NCBI GenBank assembly: GCA_003116975.1
Contig: BGKB01000128.1
Location: 126,840 to 190,839, forward strand
Length of the DNA: 64,000 bases
Reading direction: 5' to 3'
Source of the DNA: Aurantiochytrium sp. KH105
Taxonomy: Eukaryota > Sar > Bigyra > Thraustochytrida > Thraustochytriidae
This document shows, in pieces, positions 37,542 through 48,047 of the stretch; within the stretch, counting starts at the first letter, position 1, and each line of letters begins with the position of its first letter. The notes under the pieces are model-generated. The model was not told where the DNA came from and ran no database searches. It saw only the letters and a list, made by a program, of their open reading frames with translations. The position numbers were made by a program, and so were the translations under genes.

Positions 37542-39359
37542 TTAGAGCTTGGAGGCGGGCGCCTGCTTCTGCTGCTCGGAAAGTAGCTTCTTGTCCTCGA
37601 TAATCTGGCGGATGTCGCGCTTGACGATCTTGCCGGTGGCCCCACGCGGAAGCTGCTCGGGCCAAAGGTACAGGTGCGTCGGACACTCGAACTTGGCGAG
37701 GTCGCTGCACTTGGCGACGATCTCCTCGAGCGTCAGCTTGGCGCCGTTCTTGGGGAAAACGACAATGCCGACCTCCTCGCCGAGCGAGGGGTGAGGAACA
37801 GGGATGGCCGCGCACTCGGCGACGCCAGGGTGCTGGTAGACGCCATCCTCGACGGTGACGCAGGAAATATTCTCGCCACCTCGGATGATGATCTCCTTGG
37901 TGCGCCCTCCGAGGTAGAGGTACCCCTCCTCATCGAGATGGCCAACGTCCCCGGTGCGCAGCCAGCCGTCACGCGTGATGGTGTCGGCCGTGGCCTCCGG
38001 CTTGCGCCAGTACTCCTTCATGACAGAGGCCGACTTGACCATTACATTACCCTTTTGGCCAGTGGGCACAGGCTTGTCGTCGTCGTCCCAGATGGCAAGT
38101 AGAAGTGTTGGCACGGCGCGGCCGCAGCTCGTGGGCTTGGCGCAATAGGCGTCACCATCCGTGAGCACGGAAAGGGCATTCGTCTCCGTCATGCCAAAGC
38201 CCTGGGTGGGCGCGGCGTTTTTAAAGTTCTTGCCAATGTCCTTGGTGATGGTGCTCGGAGGCGCCGCCCCGCCGCCGCCCACGGCCTCGAGCGAGCTGGT
38301 GTCATACTTGCTAAAGTTCGGGTGGTTCATCATGTCGAGCACCATGGTCGGCACACCCGTGAAAGCTGTGATGCGCTCGCGCTCCACGAGCTGAAGTGCA
38401 CGCTCCGGATTCCACTTGCTCATCATGACGATCTTGCGACAAGTCACGATGGAGATCATGCAAACGGCATGAAGACCCGTGGCATGGAAAAGGGGCACAT
38501 TGAGCAGAACGCCAGCTTTGCTCAACTCTTCAGGCGTGGGCTCTTCGGCAGTGGGTGTGATACCCGCTTTGACGGCGGCAACGGTTTTGTTCAGCACAGC
38601 ATGGGCAATCGCTGAGAAAAGAGCGTGGCAAATGCTGCGATGCGTCATCACCACGCCTTTGGGGTGGCCCGTGGTGCCAGACGTGTACATGATGAGAGCG
38701 TTTTCGTCTTTGCTCGCGGTGAACGGCGGCATCGTTGCGCCCTGGTGCTTGGCGACGGCATCGTCGTAGGCGATGCGCTTGGCGTGCGGCGCAAAGGCAT
38801 CGGTGCCCGGCCCGTTGAGCAGAAGAACCTTTTCAACGGTGTCGAGTTTGTCGAGAATTGGCTCGAGGAACTTGTAGCGATCCGCGTCACAAATGACAAC
38901 TTTAGTGCCCGAGTTCTCGAGTCCGTACTCGAGCTCTTTGGTCTTCCACCACGAGTTCATCGGTACAAAGCAGGCGCCGACCGAGGTCACGGCAATGAAG
39001 GCCACCAAGTACTCGATGCGGTTCTTGGAGACGGCGCAGACACGATCGCCCTGCTGCACGCCAAATCCGTTCACAAGGACGTCACCGAGAGCTGCGGCTT
39101 CGGCATAGACCTGGGTAAAGGTCCTGCGGTCATCCTCAAAGACGAGAAACTCGTTCTCCATCACGCCCTTCGCCTTGGGAATCTCAAACACGTCGACCAA
39201 GGTTTGTGGCGCGTTGGGAAAGACCTTATACTTGACGCCCTCGTGGTGAGGCGCGTGCTTGTCCGGGAAGGCAATGACCTCTTCCCGAAGCTCCAGCAGC
39301 GTGCCGGGCGCGAACACCTTTTCCGCGATCGCATCCTCGAACGGCCCTCGGCTCATCAT
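37542..39359 (-). CDS. Peroxisomal acyl-CoA synthetase-like enzyme, array member 2
   Basis: A 605-residue AMP-forming ligase, closely similar to members 1 and 3. Shared features include VKYKVFPNAPQTLVDVF, a WWKTKELEYGLENSGTK block, YTSGTTGHPKGVVMTH, GGGGAAPPS, DGWLRTGDVGHLDEEGYLY and the Lys motif PRGATGKIVKRDIR. It ends in ASKL, so a PTS1 is present. Two adjacent ATGs (39359, 39356) start the frame. Compared with member 3 it has a slightly different N-terminus (MMSRGPFEDAIAEKVFAPG). Recent tandem duplication is the likely origin. Substrate not assigned. Confidence 0.9.
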   Translation of the reverse strand: MMSRGPFEDAIAEKVFAPGTLLELREEVIAFPDKHAPHHEGVKYKVFPNAPQTLVDVFEIPKAKGVMENEFLVFEDDRRTFTQVYAEAAALGDVLVNGFGVQQGDRVCAVSKNRIEYLVAFIAVTSVGACFVPMNSWWKTKELEYGLENSGTKVVICDADRYKFLEPILDKLDTVEKVLLLNGPGTDAFAPHAKRIAYDDAVAKHQGATMPPFTASKDENALIMYTSGTTGHPKGVVMTHRSICHALFSAIAHAVLNKTVAAVKAGITPTAEEPTPEELSKAGVLLNVPLFHATGLHAVCMISIVTCRKIVMMSKWNPERALQLVERERITAFTGVPTMVLDMMNHPNFSKYDTSSLEAVGGGGAAPPSTITKDIGKNFKNAAPTQGFGMTETNALSVLTDGDAYCAKPTSCGRAVPTLLLAIWDDDDKPVPTGQKGNVMVKSASVMKEYWRKPEATADTITRDGWLRTGDVGHLDEEGYLYLGGRTKEIIIRGGENISCVTVEDGVYQHPGVAECAAIPVPHPSLGEEVGIVVFPKNGAKLTLEEIVAKCSDLAKFECPTHLYLWPEQLPRGATGKIVKRDIRQIIEDKKLLSEQQKQAPASKL

Positions 39360-40212
39360 CTTTCCTTCCTTGCTCTGCTCTGTTTTCTCAAGAGCTCTGA
39401 GATGCTCTGTGCTGCTGTTCTCCCAGTCTTCCTCGGTCGCAATTGCAGCTTTGCCGCTTCCCCGCCCATTGTCTCCCTGCCTGTCTCCGTGCGCTTGCCT
39501 GTCGCACAGTATTCCCCTTTTCGATCCTGCATCGCACCGTCGCAGTCACACTGTCAGGTGTCCCGATAGACCTTGACGGGGCCAATTACCGCCAGCAACC
39601 GCGGTATCTTTCTCGCGGTCGGACCGCCCGCGCCGGTCCGCCGGGCGAGAAGACGACCGCTCGTCCCGACTCCGGACGCGCGCGACAATGACGGCGGCGA
39701 GAAAGGGATCCCAAGTTTGGCAAGGAACGACAGCGACTGCGAATTGCGGTGCGATGCGCGACAGAGTCAGAGAACATTACTGTAGCCAGGTAGACGTATA
39801 CAACCATCTACATCAGCCGTACTACTTACTATACGATAAGTGCATCTTCATTTGTATTTATGGCATGGCTTTATCCGCTAATCGTTGATTCCATGAGTAT
39901 GCTCGTGCGTATTTTTACAGACTTCTTCGAGACCTGTCAGGTAGTCGTTGTTGGCGCAACAGGACTTCGAGAAGGCCGGGATTCTGGCCGCCAAAAGAGG
40001 GGTCTCAATAGAGCTATAGACGGAAAATTGCCGCACCGGCGGAAACAAAGAACCGATGACTCCAACTCGCGCCTCAGGCTAGACGGACAACTTACTTGAC
40101 TGCTTTATAAAAAAAACAACGATTTGCTTTGCTGTACTGGGAAAAAAGAGAAGAGGAGAGAGTCGACGAGAAAGAGAAGAAGAGGGGTACCAGAGCTCTG
40201 ACTCGGGGGCGA
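39360..40212. other. Intergenic in the acyl-CoA synthetase array (2/3)
   Basis: These 853 bp have a purine-rich leader repeat (on the coding strand) just upstream of member 2. The middle, about 39780-40130, is lower in GC. No gene recognised. Confidence 0.5.
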
Positions 40213-42006
40213 TCAGAGCTTGGACTTGGGGTTCTTCTGCTGCTCGGAGAGGATCTTGTTGTCCTCGATGATCTGGCGGATCTCGCGCTTGACAATCTTG
40301 CCGGTGGCCCCGCGCGGGAGCTGCTCGGGCCAAATGTACAAGTGCGTGGGGCACTCGAACTTGGCGAGATCATCGCACTTGGCAACGATCTCCTCGAGGG
40401 TCAACTTGGCGCCGTTCTTAGGAAAGACCACGATGCCGACCTCCTCGCCGAGCGAAGGGTGGGGAACTGGGATGGCCGCGCACTCGGCGACGCCAGGGTG
40501 CTGAAAGACACCATCCTCGACGGCGACGCAGGAAATGTTCTCGCCTCCGCGAATGATAATCTCCTTGGTGCGACCGCCAAGATGCAGATACCCATCCTCG
40601 TCGAGATGGCCCACGTCTCCGGTACGCAACCAGCCATCGCGCGTGATGGTCTCGGCCGTGGCTTCTGGCTTGCCCCAGTACTCCTTCATGACGGAGGCAC
40701 CCTTGATCATGACATTGCCCTTTTGGCCAGCGGGCACGGGCTTGTCGTTGTCGTCCCAGACGGCAATCTCCACCGTCGGCACGGCTCGGCCGCAACTGGT
40801 GGGCTTGGCTCGGTAGGCATCGCCGTCAGTGAGGGCGGCGACTGCGTTGGTCTCCGTCATGCCAAAGCCCTGGTTCGGGGAGGCCTTTTTGAAGTTCTTG
40901 CCAACGTCCTTGACCATTGAGCTCGGTGGCGCAGCGCCACCGCCACCAATGGCCTCGAGAGAGCTCGTATCGTATTTGCTAAAGTTCGGGTGATTCATCA
41001 TGTCGAGCACCATGGTCGGAACACCGGTGAAATTTGTAATGCGCTCTCGCTCCACGAGCTGGAGGGCGCGCTCAGGCTCCCACTTGCCCATCATGACAAT
41101 CTTGCGGCACGCAAGGATGGAAATAATGCAAACAGCGTGAAGTCCCGTGGCATGGAAGAGAGGTACATTCAGCAGAATGGCCTTGGCTTTGGTTGCTTCG
41201 GCACTTTCCTCTGCAGCGGGCGCAGTGCCTGCTTTGACGGCCTCAATCGTTTTGGTGAGTGCAGAATGCGCAACAGCTGCCGTAAGAGCGTGGCAGATGC
41301 TGCGGTGCGTGAGCACCACACCCTTCGGGTGGCCCGTAGTGCCAGACGTGTACATGATGAGAGCGTTCTCATCCTTGGTCGCCACAAAGGGGGGCATGCT
41401 CGCACCCTGATGCTTTGCAATGGCGTCGTCATAGGCAATGCGCTTGGCGTGCGGCGCAAAGGCGTCGGTGCCCGGTCCGCTGAGCAGGAGAACCTTACTG
41501 AGGCCGGTAAGCTTGTCGAGCACAGGCTCGAGAAACTTGTAGCGATCCGCATCGCAAATGACCACCTTGGTACCCGAATTGTCGAGTCCGTATTCGAGCT
41601 CCTTCGTCTTCCACCACGAGTTCATGGGCACGAAGCAGGCACCAACCGAGGTCACGGCGATGAGCGCCACAATGTATTCGATGCGGTTCTTGGAGACGAC
41701 ACAGACACGGTCGCCGCGCTGCACGCCGAGTCCATTCACGAGGGCATCGCCGAGCGCTGCGGCTTCGGCAAAGACCTGGCCAAAGGTCCTGCGATCGTCC
41801 TCGAAGACGAGGAACTCATTGTCCATCACACCCTTGGCCTTGGGGATGTTAAAGACATCGACCAAGGTTTGCGGTGCGTTGGGGAAAACCTTGTACTTGA
41901 CGCCATCGTGGTGGGGCGCATGTTTGTCCGGGAACGCAATGACTTCTTCTCCGATCTCCAGCAGCGTGCCGGGGGCGAACACCTTTTCCGCAATCGCGGC
42001 CTCCAT
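40213..42006 (-). CDS. Peroxisomal acyl-CoA synthetase-like enzyme, array member 3
   Basis: A 597-residue AMP-forming ligase, the nearest relative of member 2 in this array. It has YTSGTTGHPKGVVLTH, GGGGAAPPSS, DGWLRTGDVGHLDEDGYLH, GGRTKEIIIRGGENIS and PRGATGKIVKREIR, and ends NPKSKL (PTS1), like member 1. The open frame reaches 65 codons further upstream, but that part is Arg/Gln/Ser repeat from a purine-rich leader. The ATG at 42006 (MEAAIAEKVFAPG) aligns with the starts of its paralogues. A peroxisomal role in activating fatty or other carboxylic acids is inferred from the family plus the targeting signal. Confidence 0.9.
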   Translation of the reverse strand: MEAAIAEKVFAPGTLLEIGEEVIAFPDKHAPHHDGVKYKVFPNAPQTLVDVFNIPKAKGVMDNEFLVFEDDRRTFGQVFAEAAALGDALVNGLGVQRGDRVCVVSKNRIEYIVALIAVTSVGACFVPMNSWWKTKELEYGLDNSGTKVVICDADRYKFLEPVLDKLTGLSKVLLLSGPGTDAFAPHAKRIAYDDAIAKHQGASMPPFVATKDENALIMYTSGTTGHPKGVVLTHRSICHALTAAVAHSALTKTIEAVKAGTAPAAEESAEATKAKAILLNVPLFHATGLHAVCIISILACRKIVMMGKWEPERALQLVERERITNFTGVPTMVLDMMNHPNFSKYDTSSLEAIGGGGAAPPSSMVKDVGKNFKKASPNQGFGMTETNAVAALTDGDAYRAKPTSCGRAVPTVEIAVWDDNDKPVPAGQKGNVMIKGASVMKEYWGKPEATAETITRDGWLRTGDVGHLDEDGYLHLGGRTKEIIIRGGENISCVAVEDGVFQHPGVAECAAIPVPHPSLGEEVGIVVFPKNGAKLTLEEIVAKCDDLAKFECPTHLYIWPEQLPRGATGKIVKREIRQIIEDNKILSEQQKNPKSKL

Positions 42007-42565
42007 GCTTGCTTGCTTGCTGCTCTCCCTCTGTTCTCGCTGCAGTCGGCTCTGCTCTGCTCTCCTCTCTCTGCTCCGGCTCGCTCTGCGCTGCTCGGGG
42101 CCGCGCTGCGCTTTTCTGCTCTGCTGCGCTCTCTCCTCTTCGCAGCTTGGCTCGGACCAAGCAAGCCAAGCAAGCAGGGCTAGGCGGTAGTATCTACGCA
42201 CGGCACGGGATCGATCACCTTTATGACCGGACGGCGGATCGGACCCAGTGGCACGTGGTCAGTCCGCCGCGCTTCTGATTCGCCTCAAGTAGTTCGGGGG
42301 GCGGAGAAAGAGGGAGGGAGGGGGGGGGGGGGGAGGAGAGGAGAGGCTCGATCGGGCGGATGTTCAGAATGGTGTTGCCTTTGATTGGATTCATACGGAA
42401 GAAGAAAGCAAAGTAGGTCTGTAGAAGGCATTCAAGCATAATGAGCAAACAAGCCGGTGGACCAGGAGAGCAAGGAATCGAACGTGACGGGCGCACCATC
42501 AAAATCGAGAGAGATAAATGCAAGATAGTGATAAAGATTGGGGGCGCAGAAATGGTGAAAATCAA
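42007..42565. other. Intergenic in the acyl-CoA synthetase array (3/4), with G-tract
   Basis: The first 150 bp are a GAGCAGAG-type leader of member 3 on the coding strand. A run of about 14 G residues within GGGAGGGAGG lies near 42319-42340. No gene recognised. Confidence 0.5.
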
Positions 42566-44362
42566 TCAGAGCTTGGAGGCGGGCACAGCCTCGTCCTTGA
42601 CCTTGCCGGCCTTGATGTCGGCCAAAATGGTGCGCTTATGGATCTTGCCCGTGTCTCCACGCGGGAGCTGCTCGGGCCAAAAGTAAAGATGCGTAGGCAT
42701 CTCGTAACGCGCGAGGTTCACGCAAACATCGCGAATGCTCTGGAGCGAGGGTCGCGCGCCAGACTGGCTAAAGACGGCAATGCCGACCTCCTCGCCAAGC
42801 GTGGGATGGGGGACCGGGATGGCCGCCACTTCATTGATATCATCGTGCTTGTAGACTGCGTTTTCGACAACGACGCAGGAAATGTTCTCGCCTCCGCGAA
42901 TGATGATCTCCTTGCTACGGCCCTTGAGCTGGAGGAAGCCTTCCTCGTCAATGACGCCAATGTCACCGGTTCGGAACCAGCCCTCGGCTGTGATGCTCTT
43001 GGCCGTAGCCTCGGGCTTGTTCCAGTACTCTTTGAGGCAGGTGGACCCACGAATGACAAGCTCTCCCTCGGCGCCCGCGGGCACGGGCTCGTCGCGAGCA
43101 TTCCAGATGGCAATCTCGACATTGGGGATGGCCTTGCCGCAGCTATCCGGCTTGCGCCGGTACATGTCGCCTTCGGTGATGGTTGCAATGCCATTGGTCT
43201 CCGTCATGCCCCAGGCCTGCAGCGGAGACGCTTGTTTGAAGTTCTTGTCGATGTCGTTCACCATGGTGCTCGGAGGCGCCGCGCCACCGCCGCCGAGAGA
43301 CTTGAGCGTGCTCGTGTCCCGCTTCTTAAAGTCCGGGTGGGTCATCAGGTCGAGAGCCATGGTGGGCACGCCAGTAAAGTTTGTAATGCGCTCGGTCTCA
43401 ATGAGCTCCAGGGCAAGCTTGGGATCCCACTTGCTCATGAGCACGATCTTGCGGCAGCTAATGATAGAGAGCAGACCGACGCAGTGGTGGCCCGTCACGT
43501 GAAAGAGCGGAACGCCGAGCAAGAAGGCCGACAGCGATGGGTCTTCGGGCTCGGGCAAGGTCTCGCCAGCTCTGGCGGCGGCAAGCGTCTTCTCGTACGT
43601 CATGGCTGCAACAGCGCCCGTCATGGCTTCGCCAATGCTGCGGTGCGTGAGCACGACGCCCTTGGGGTTGCCGGTGGTTCCCGAGGTGTACATGATCATG
43701 GCAGGGTCGTCCTTTTGGCAGGGAAAGGGCGGCATCTTGGCGCCGGCGTGCTTGCTGATGACCTCGTCAAAGGCGGTGGTCTTGGCGTTGGGGCGGAACT
43801 TTTCAGTGCCGGGCCCACTGAGGAGAAGAACGCGCTCCAGTGCGGAGGCGCGGCCGTCCAGGAGAGGCTCGAGCTGCACGTAGCGGTCGGCGTCGCAGAC
43901 GACGACCTTGGCGCCCGAATCATCGAGCCCGTACGAGAGCTGCTCCGTCTTCCAGTACGAGTTGAGGGGTGCAAAGATGGCGCCGACCGAGGTCGCCGCG
44001 ATCATGGCGACAATGTACTCGTTGCGGTTCTTGGAGAGAGCGACAACGCGATCGCCCTTCTTCACGCCGTACTCGTTGACGAGGGCGTCGCCGAGCGCGG
44101 CGGCGGCGTCAAAGACCTCCTGAAAGGTCATGCGTCCGGTCTCGTCGACGAGCAAGTCGTTCTTCATGACCTGCTTCTCGAAGGGCACCTTGAAGATATC
44201 CTCCATGGTCTGGAACCCGTTCGGGAACACCTTCATCTTGACGCCCTTGAAGTGCGCCGCCTCGCCCTCGTGCTTGACCACCTCTTCGCGCATCTCCAGC
44301 ATCGTGCCCTTCGCGAACACCTGCTCCCACACCTCCTTCTCCAGCCCCGCGAGCCCCGCCAT
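42566..44362 (-). CDS. Peroxisomal acyl-CoA synthetase-like enzyme, array member 4 (diverged)
   Basis: A 598-residue AMP-forming ligase, more diverged than members 1-3. It retains MYTSGTTGNPKGVVLTH, GGGGAAPPST, EGWFRTGDIGVIDEEGFLQ, RSKEIIIRGGENISC and PRGDTGKIHKRT, and ends VPASKL (PTS1). Differences in the core (GMTETNGIATITEGD and a WNKPEATAKS block) suggest a different acid substrate. The ATG at 44362 (MAGLAGLEKEVWEQVF) fits its neighbours; the leader is a GAGCGAGC repeat on the coding strand. Substrate unknown. Confidence 0.9.
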   Translation of the reverse strand: MAGLAGLEKEVWEQVFAKGTMLEMREEVVKHEGEAAHFKGVKMKVFPNGFQTMEDIFKVPFEKQVMKNDLLVDETGRMTFQEVFDAAAALGDALVNEYGVKKGDRVVALSKNRNEYIVAMIAATSVGAIFAPLNSYWKTEQLSYGLDDSGAKVVVCDADRYVQLEPLLDGRASALERVLLLSGPGTEKFRPNAKTTAFDEVISKHAGAKMPPFPCQKDDPAMIMYTSGTTGNPKGVVLTHRSIGEAMTGAVAAMTYEKTLAAARAGETLPEPEDPSLSAFLLGVPLFHVTGHHCVGLLSIISCRKIVLMSKWDPKLALELIETERITNFTGVPTMALDLMTHPDFKKRDTSTLKSLGGGGAAPPSTMVNDIDKNFKQASPLQAWGMTETNGIATITEGDMYRRKPDSCGKAIPNVEIAIWNARDEPVPAGAEGELVIRGSTCLKEYWNKPEATAKSITAEGWFRTGDIGVIDEEGFLQLKGRSKEIIIRGGENISCVVVENAVYKHDDINEVAAIPVPHPTLGEEVGIAVFSQSGARPSLQSIRDVCVNLARYEMPTHLYFWPEQLPRGDTGKIHKRTILADIKAGKVKDEAVPASKL

Positions 44363-45161
44363 CTTCCCTTGCTCCCTCGCGGCCTCCTGCTCCTCCTCTT
44401 GGTTCCTCGCTCGCTCGCTCGCTCGCGTTGATTAGGTTTCTGCTTTGCTCGCCGCACGCCGCGCCTCGCGACGCCTCGCTCGCCTAGCGCGGCCTAGCAG
44501 CGCAGGCGTCGTCCGACCCGCCGCCGTCGGTTCCAGGATACCGCCGCGGTTCGCCGTCGACCGGCGCTGTCTGGCCAGGATCGGCACGGAGCGCACGCGC
44601 CGCGGCGCCTGAAACCCGCCGCGCGAGCGAGGGGAGGCCGCCGCCGGCGAGGGCCTGCGACGGAGCCGACCTGCGCCCGCGACGGCGAGGGTGCGGACAA
44701 CAGACGAGCGGAGCAGGGCCAGCTGCCGAGGAGTGAGACCGGCATGTGGCCAGACTGATGATTGGCGGTCGACTGGGTGGGTCCGGGGAAGTGATGGTTA
44801 GTTATGCCATGTTGGAGGGACTCGGAGAAGACGGTGGTGGATGGTGTGGATGGCAGGGGAGCTTTCGGTGAGGTAGGCAGACTAGAAAGCGAGCAAGCAA
44901 GCAAAAGCAAGAAAGCAAAACCTCAATCGAGTGCAGCGCAGATGAACAAGGGCAAGCATGGACGAAAAAGCGAACGAGGTCGTTCGTAAACGTGGAGCAC
45001 GGAAGATCTGACTTTTGCTTGGATGTTAGCTCGTGCGCGGCATTTGGACCAACGATGCATGCGCGATCCGATCCGAAGAGAGCGGTGGACAGAAAACTTG
45101 TCCCACGCCGAGTTGCTTCTTTGCTCGACCTCCGAGACGATTAACGGCTGACGCGTATAAG
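44363..45161. other. Intergenic in the acyl-CoA synthetase array (4/5)
   Basis: A GC-rich 5' half with GCTC repeats and an AGCAAGCAAGC run near 44889. No gene recognised. Confidence 0.5.
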
Positions 45162-46964
45162 CTAGAGCTTGGCGGCGGGCTTCTTTTGCTGCTCGGAGAG
45201 GATCTTGCCGTTGTCAATCGCGTCGCGAATGCCACGCTTGAAGATCTTGCCCGTGGCACCGCGCGGGAGCTGGTCGGGCCAAATGTACAGGTGCGTGGGC
45301 AGCTCGAAGCTAGCCAGGTCAACGCAGGCGGCACGAATGGCTTCGAGAGTGACCTCTGCGCCGGGCTTGGGGTAGACGACAATGCCGACCTCTTCGCCGA
45401 GCGTAGGATGCGCGACAGGAATGGCGGCGCACTCGGCGACACCCGGGTGCTGGTAGACGCCATCCTCGACAGCAACGCAAGAAATATTCTCGCCGCCGCG
45501 AATGATAATCTCCTTGGTGCGGCCTCCCAAATGCAAATAACCATCCTCGTCGAGCATGCCAACGTCACCCGTGCGAAGCCAGCCATCAGGGGTAATGGTC
45601 TTGGCAGTCGCCTCGGGGTTGCGCCAGTACTCCTTGAGGACGGAGGCAGCCTTGACCATGAGGTTGCCCTTTTGGCCAGGGGGCAGAGGCTTGTCGTTAT
45701 CGTCCCAAATCTCGTAGTAGAGACCGGGAATGGCACTGCCGCAGCTCGTGGGCTTGAGCTTGTAGATTTCACCAACGGTCGATCCTGTGACTCCGCTCGT
45801 CTCCGTCATGCCGAAGCCCTGAAGAGGCGCGGCGCGCTTGAATTTGGTGCTGACGTCCTTGACCATGGTGGTCGGCGGCGCAGCGCCACCACCTCCGACG
45901 GTGTCGAGCGAGCTGGTATCGTACTTGGAAAAGTTGGGGTGCGCCATAAGGTCAAGAACCATGGTTGGTACGCCCGAGAAGCTGCTGATCTTCTCGCGCT
46001 CAATAATTTGCAAGGCCTTTTCCGGCTCCCATTTGCTCAGGAGGACAATCTTGCGCTTGGCCACAATGGAAATGAAGCACACAGCGAGAAGACCCGTGAC
46101 ATGGAAAAGTGGAACGTTGAGCATGGTAGCGCCAACCGTGTTCGAGGGCTCTGAAGGCGGAGTGCCGGCAAGAGCGTTCGAGACAGCCGTGTTGATTGCG
46201 CCCTTGGCAACGGTGCCGACAAGTGCATGCGTAATGGATCGATGCGTGAGCACGACGCCCTTAGGATGCCCGGTGGTTCCCGACGTATACATGATGATAG
46301 CGTTGCCGTCCTTGTTGGCTGTAAACGGCGGCATCGACGCGCCGCGCCGCTTGCCGACTGCTTCGTTGTAGGTGGTGAGCTTTGCGTGCGGCTTGAAGGC
46401 ATCCGACCCCGGGCCGTCGCAGAGAAAGACCTTTTGCAGCTCCGGAAGTTTGTCGAGAAGAGGCTCGGCGTTGGCGTACCGATCGGCGTCGCAAATCAGG
46501 ACTTTTGTTCCCGAGTTCTCGAGCCCGTACTCGAGCTCCTTGGTCTTCCAGTATGAATTCATGGGCACGAAGACAGCGCCAATTGAGGTGATTGCAATGA
46601 AGGCGACAATGTACTCGTGGCGGTTCTTGGAGAGCATGCAAACGCGATCGCCACGTTCGACTCCATAGTCGTTGACGAGCGCAGCGCCCAGAGCGGCGGC
46701 CTCGGCGTATCCTTGTTCGTAGGTGTAGCGCTTGTCTTCGTAGACGAGGAATTCGTTCTTCTGTGCGCCCTGGCTGATGGGGATGTTGAAGACCTCGGGC
46801 AAAGTCTGCGGGCCGTTCGGGAACACGGGCACCTTGACGCCCTTGTGATGCGCCGCCGAGCCTCCCTCGTGCCGGATGACCTCTTCTCCCAGCTCGAACA
46901 TGGTCCCCTTGGCCACGACCTGGGCCTTGACCTTTGCCTCCAGCTCTGCGAGCGAGGGCGCCAT
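45162..46964 (-). CDS. Peroxisomal acyl-CoA synthetase-like enzyme, array member 5
   Basis: A 600-residue AMP-forming ligase and the most upstream member of the array. Motifs: MYTSGTTGHPKGVVLTH, GGGGAAPPTT, DGWLRTGDVGMLDEDGYLH, GGRTKEIIIRGGENIS and PRGATGKIFKRGIR. The C-terminus is AKL, an accepted PTS1 variant, in place of SKL. The core FSGVPTMVLDLMAHPNFS and GMTETSGVTGSTVGE differ from the other members at positions lining the acyl pocket region, so specificity may differ. The frame runs 17 codons further up (with its own SKL-like text), but ATG 46964 (MAPSLAEL) aligns with the paralogues. Confidence 0.9.
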   Translation of the reverse strand: MAPSLAELEAKVKAQVVAKGTMFELGEEVIRHEGGSAAHHKGVKVPVFPNGPQTLPEVFNIPISQGAQKNEFLVYEDKRYTYEQGYAEAAALGAALVNDYGVERGDRVCMLSKNRHEYIVAFIAITSIGAVFVPMNSYWKTKELEYGLENSGTKVLICDADRYANAEPLLDKLPELQKVFLCDGPGSDAFKPHAKLTTYNEAVGKRRGASMPPFTANKDGNAIIMYTSGTTGHPKGVVLTHRSITHALVGTVAKGAINTAVSNALAGTPPSEPSNTVGATMLNVPLFHVTGLLAVCFISIVAKRKIVLLSKWEPEKALQIIEREKISSFSGVPTMVLDLMAHPNFSKYDTSSLDTVGGGGAAPPTTMVKDVSTKFKRAAPLQGFGMTETSGVTGSTVGEIYKLKPTSCGSAIPGLYYEIWDDNDKPLPPGQKGNLMVKAASVLKEYWRNPEATAKTITPDGWLRTGDVGMLDEDGYLHLGGRTKEIIIRGGENISCVAVEDGVYQHPGVAECAAIPVAHPTLGEEVGIVVYPKPGAEVTLEAIRAACVDLASFELPTHLYIWPDQLPRGATGKIFKRGIRDAIDNGKILSEQQKKPAAKL

Positions 46965-48047
46965 TGTCTCCTTGGCTGGCTTGCTCGCCGGCCAGCTCAA
47001 CTTGCTCTGCAACACGCTCCTTTTCCTCCTGCTTCAAGTTCTGCAAATCGATCTTGCGCCGCGTCTCAATAGCGATTTGCTGCGCCAGCCTGACCCGCGT
47101 TGCCTCTCCTCGTCCCAGTATTCCCGGCCTTGGCGGGCGGGTTTGGGATACCGCTCTCGCTCCTGGCTCGCGCTCGCCTCCTCGCCATCTCGCCTCAGTC
47201 TCCTCCCGGATCCGCTTTTCGCCGCCGAGTCCGACTCGCGCCGCGCCGCGTGTCGGACGAGCCCGCCGCGCCTCGCGACATGGCCTTGCGTTTTGCACCT
47301 GCAGCTGCAGCTGCTCCGGCTTCGATCATAGGGACCGGCCTCGTCGCTGCGGCGGCGACTTCCTCGCGGCTGCGGCCAAGCTCGGGCTTATCACTTTCTT
47401 GGTGTGCGGATCCAACGAGATCGCCTTTGGAGACCCCACGCAGCACCTGCAGCTGCCAGCCAGATCGGTTCGTGATAATGTTGTTCGTTCGCTGTCGAGT
47501 TCGACTTGGACTTTGTTGCGAAGACGGTGGGAGGGAGGGAGGGAGGTCACTCGGTCCGGCTGGGTTACGGACGGGACCACACGGCGAGGCGAGGTGAAGA
47601 AGAAGGCAAGACGAGGCCAGGCTGAGGCAAGGAGGCAACGGGGAGCTTTTGCGCGGGGAGGAGGAGATTCCGTGGAAGGTACGGATAGGCCTGGAGCGTT
47701 AGGGTGTTTGTAAGTGATCAATTCGGCATGGGCAAGTGAAAAGGCTTCTCGCGGCAGAATGTGGCGTTAGCCCCGAAGCCATCCGCTCGCCGGCAACCGG
47801 ATCGATCCACGTATTATACCCTGACAGCATCATTCAGTTTTCGGACTCCTGGCCTTCGATTTTTGATAAAATCAATCAAGCACTCACTGTGTGAATCAAA
47901 TCATATCATTCAAAATCATTTGAGAACATTCAATCATAACAACACATTCAGAGAAACAGACGCCGCACCGCAGGTATCTCGGGGATGCGACGACGGGGGC
48001 AAAAAGAAAGAGAGTGGACGCGCCAGCACTCGATCGCTAGCGATTGT
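46965..48047. other. Intergenic upstream of the array, downstream of the ATP-grasp gene
   Basis: GC-rich up to about 47600, with CAGCTGCAGCTG near 47303 and (GGGA)n near 47530. Lower GC from 47780 on. No gene recognised. It should carry the member 5 promoter. Confidence 0.5.
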
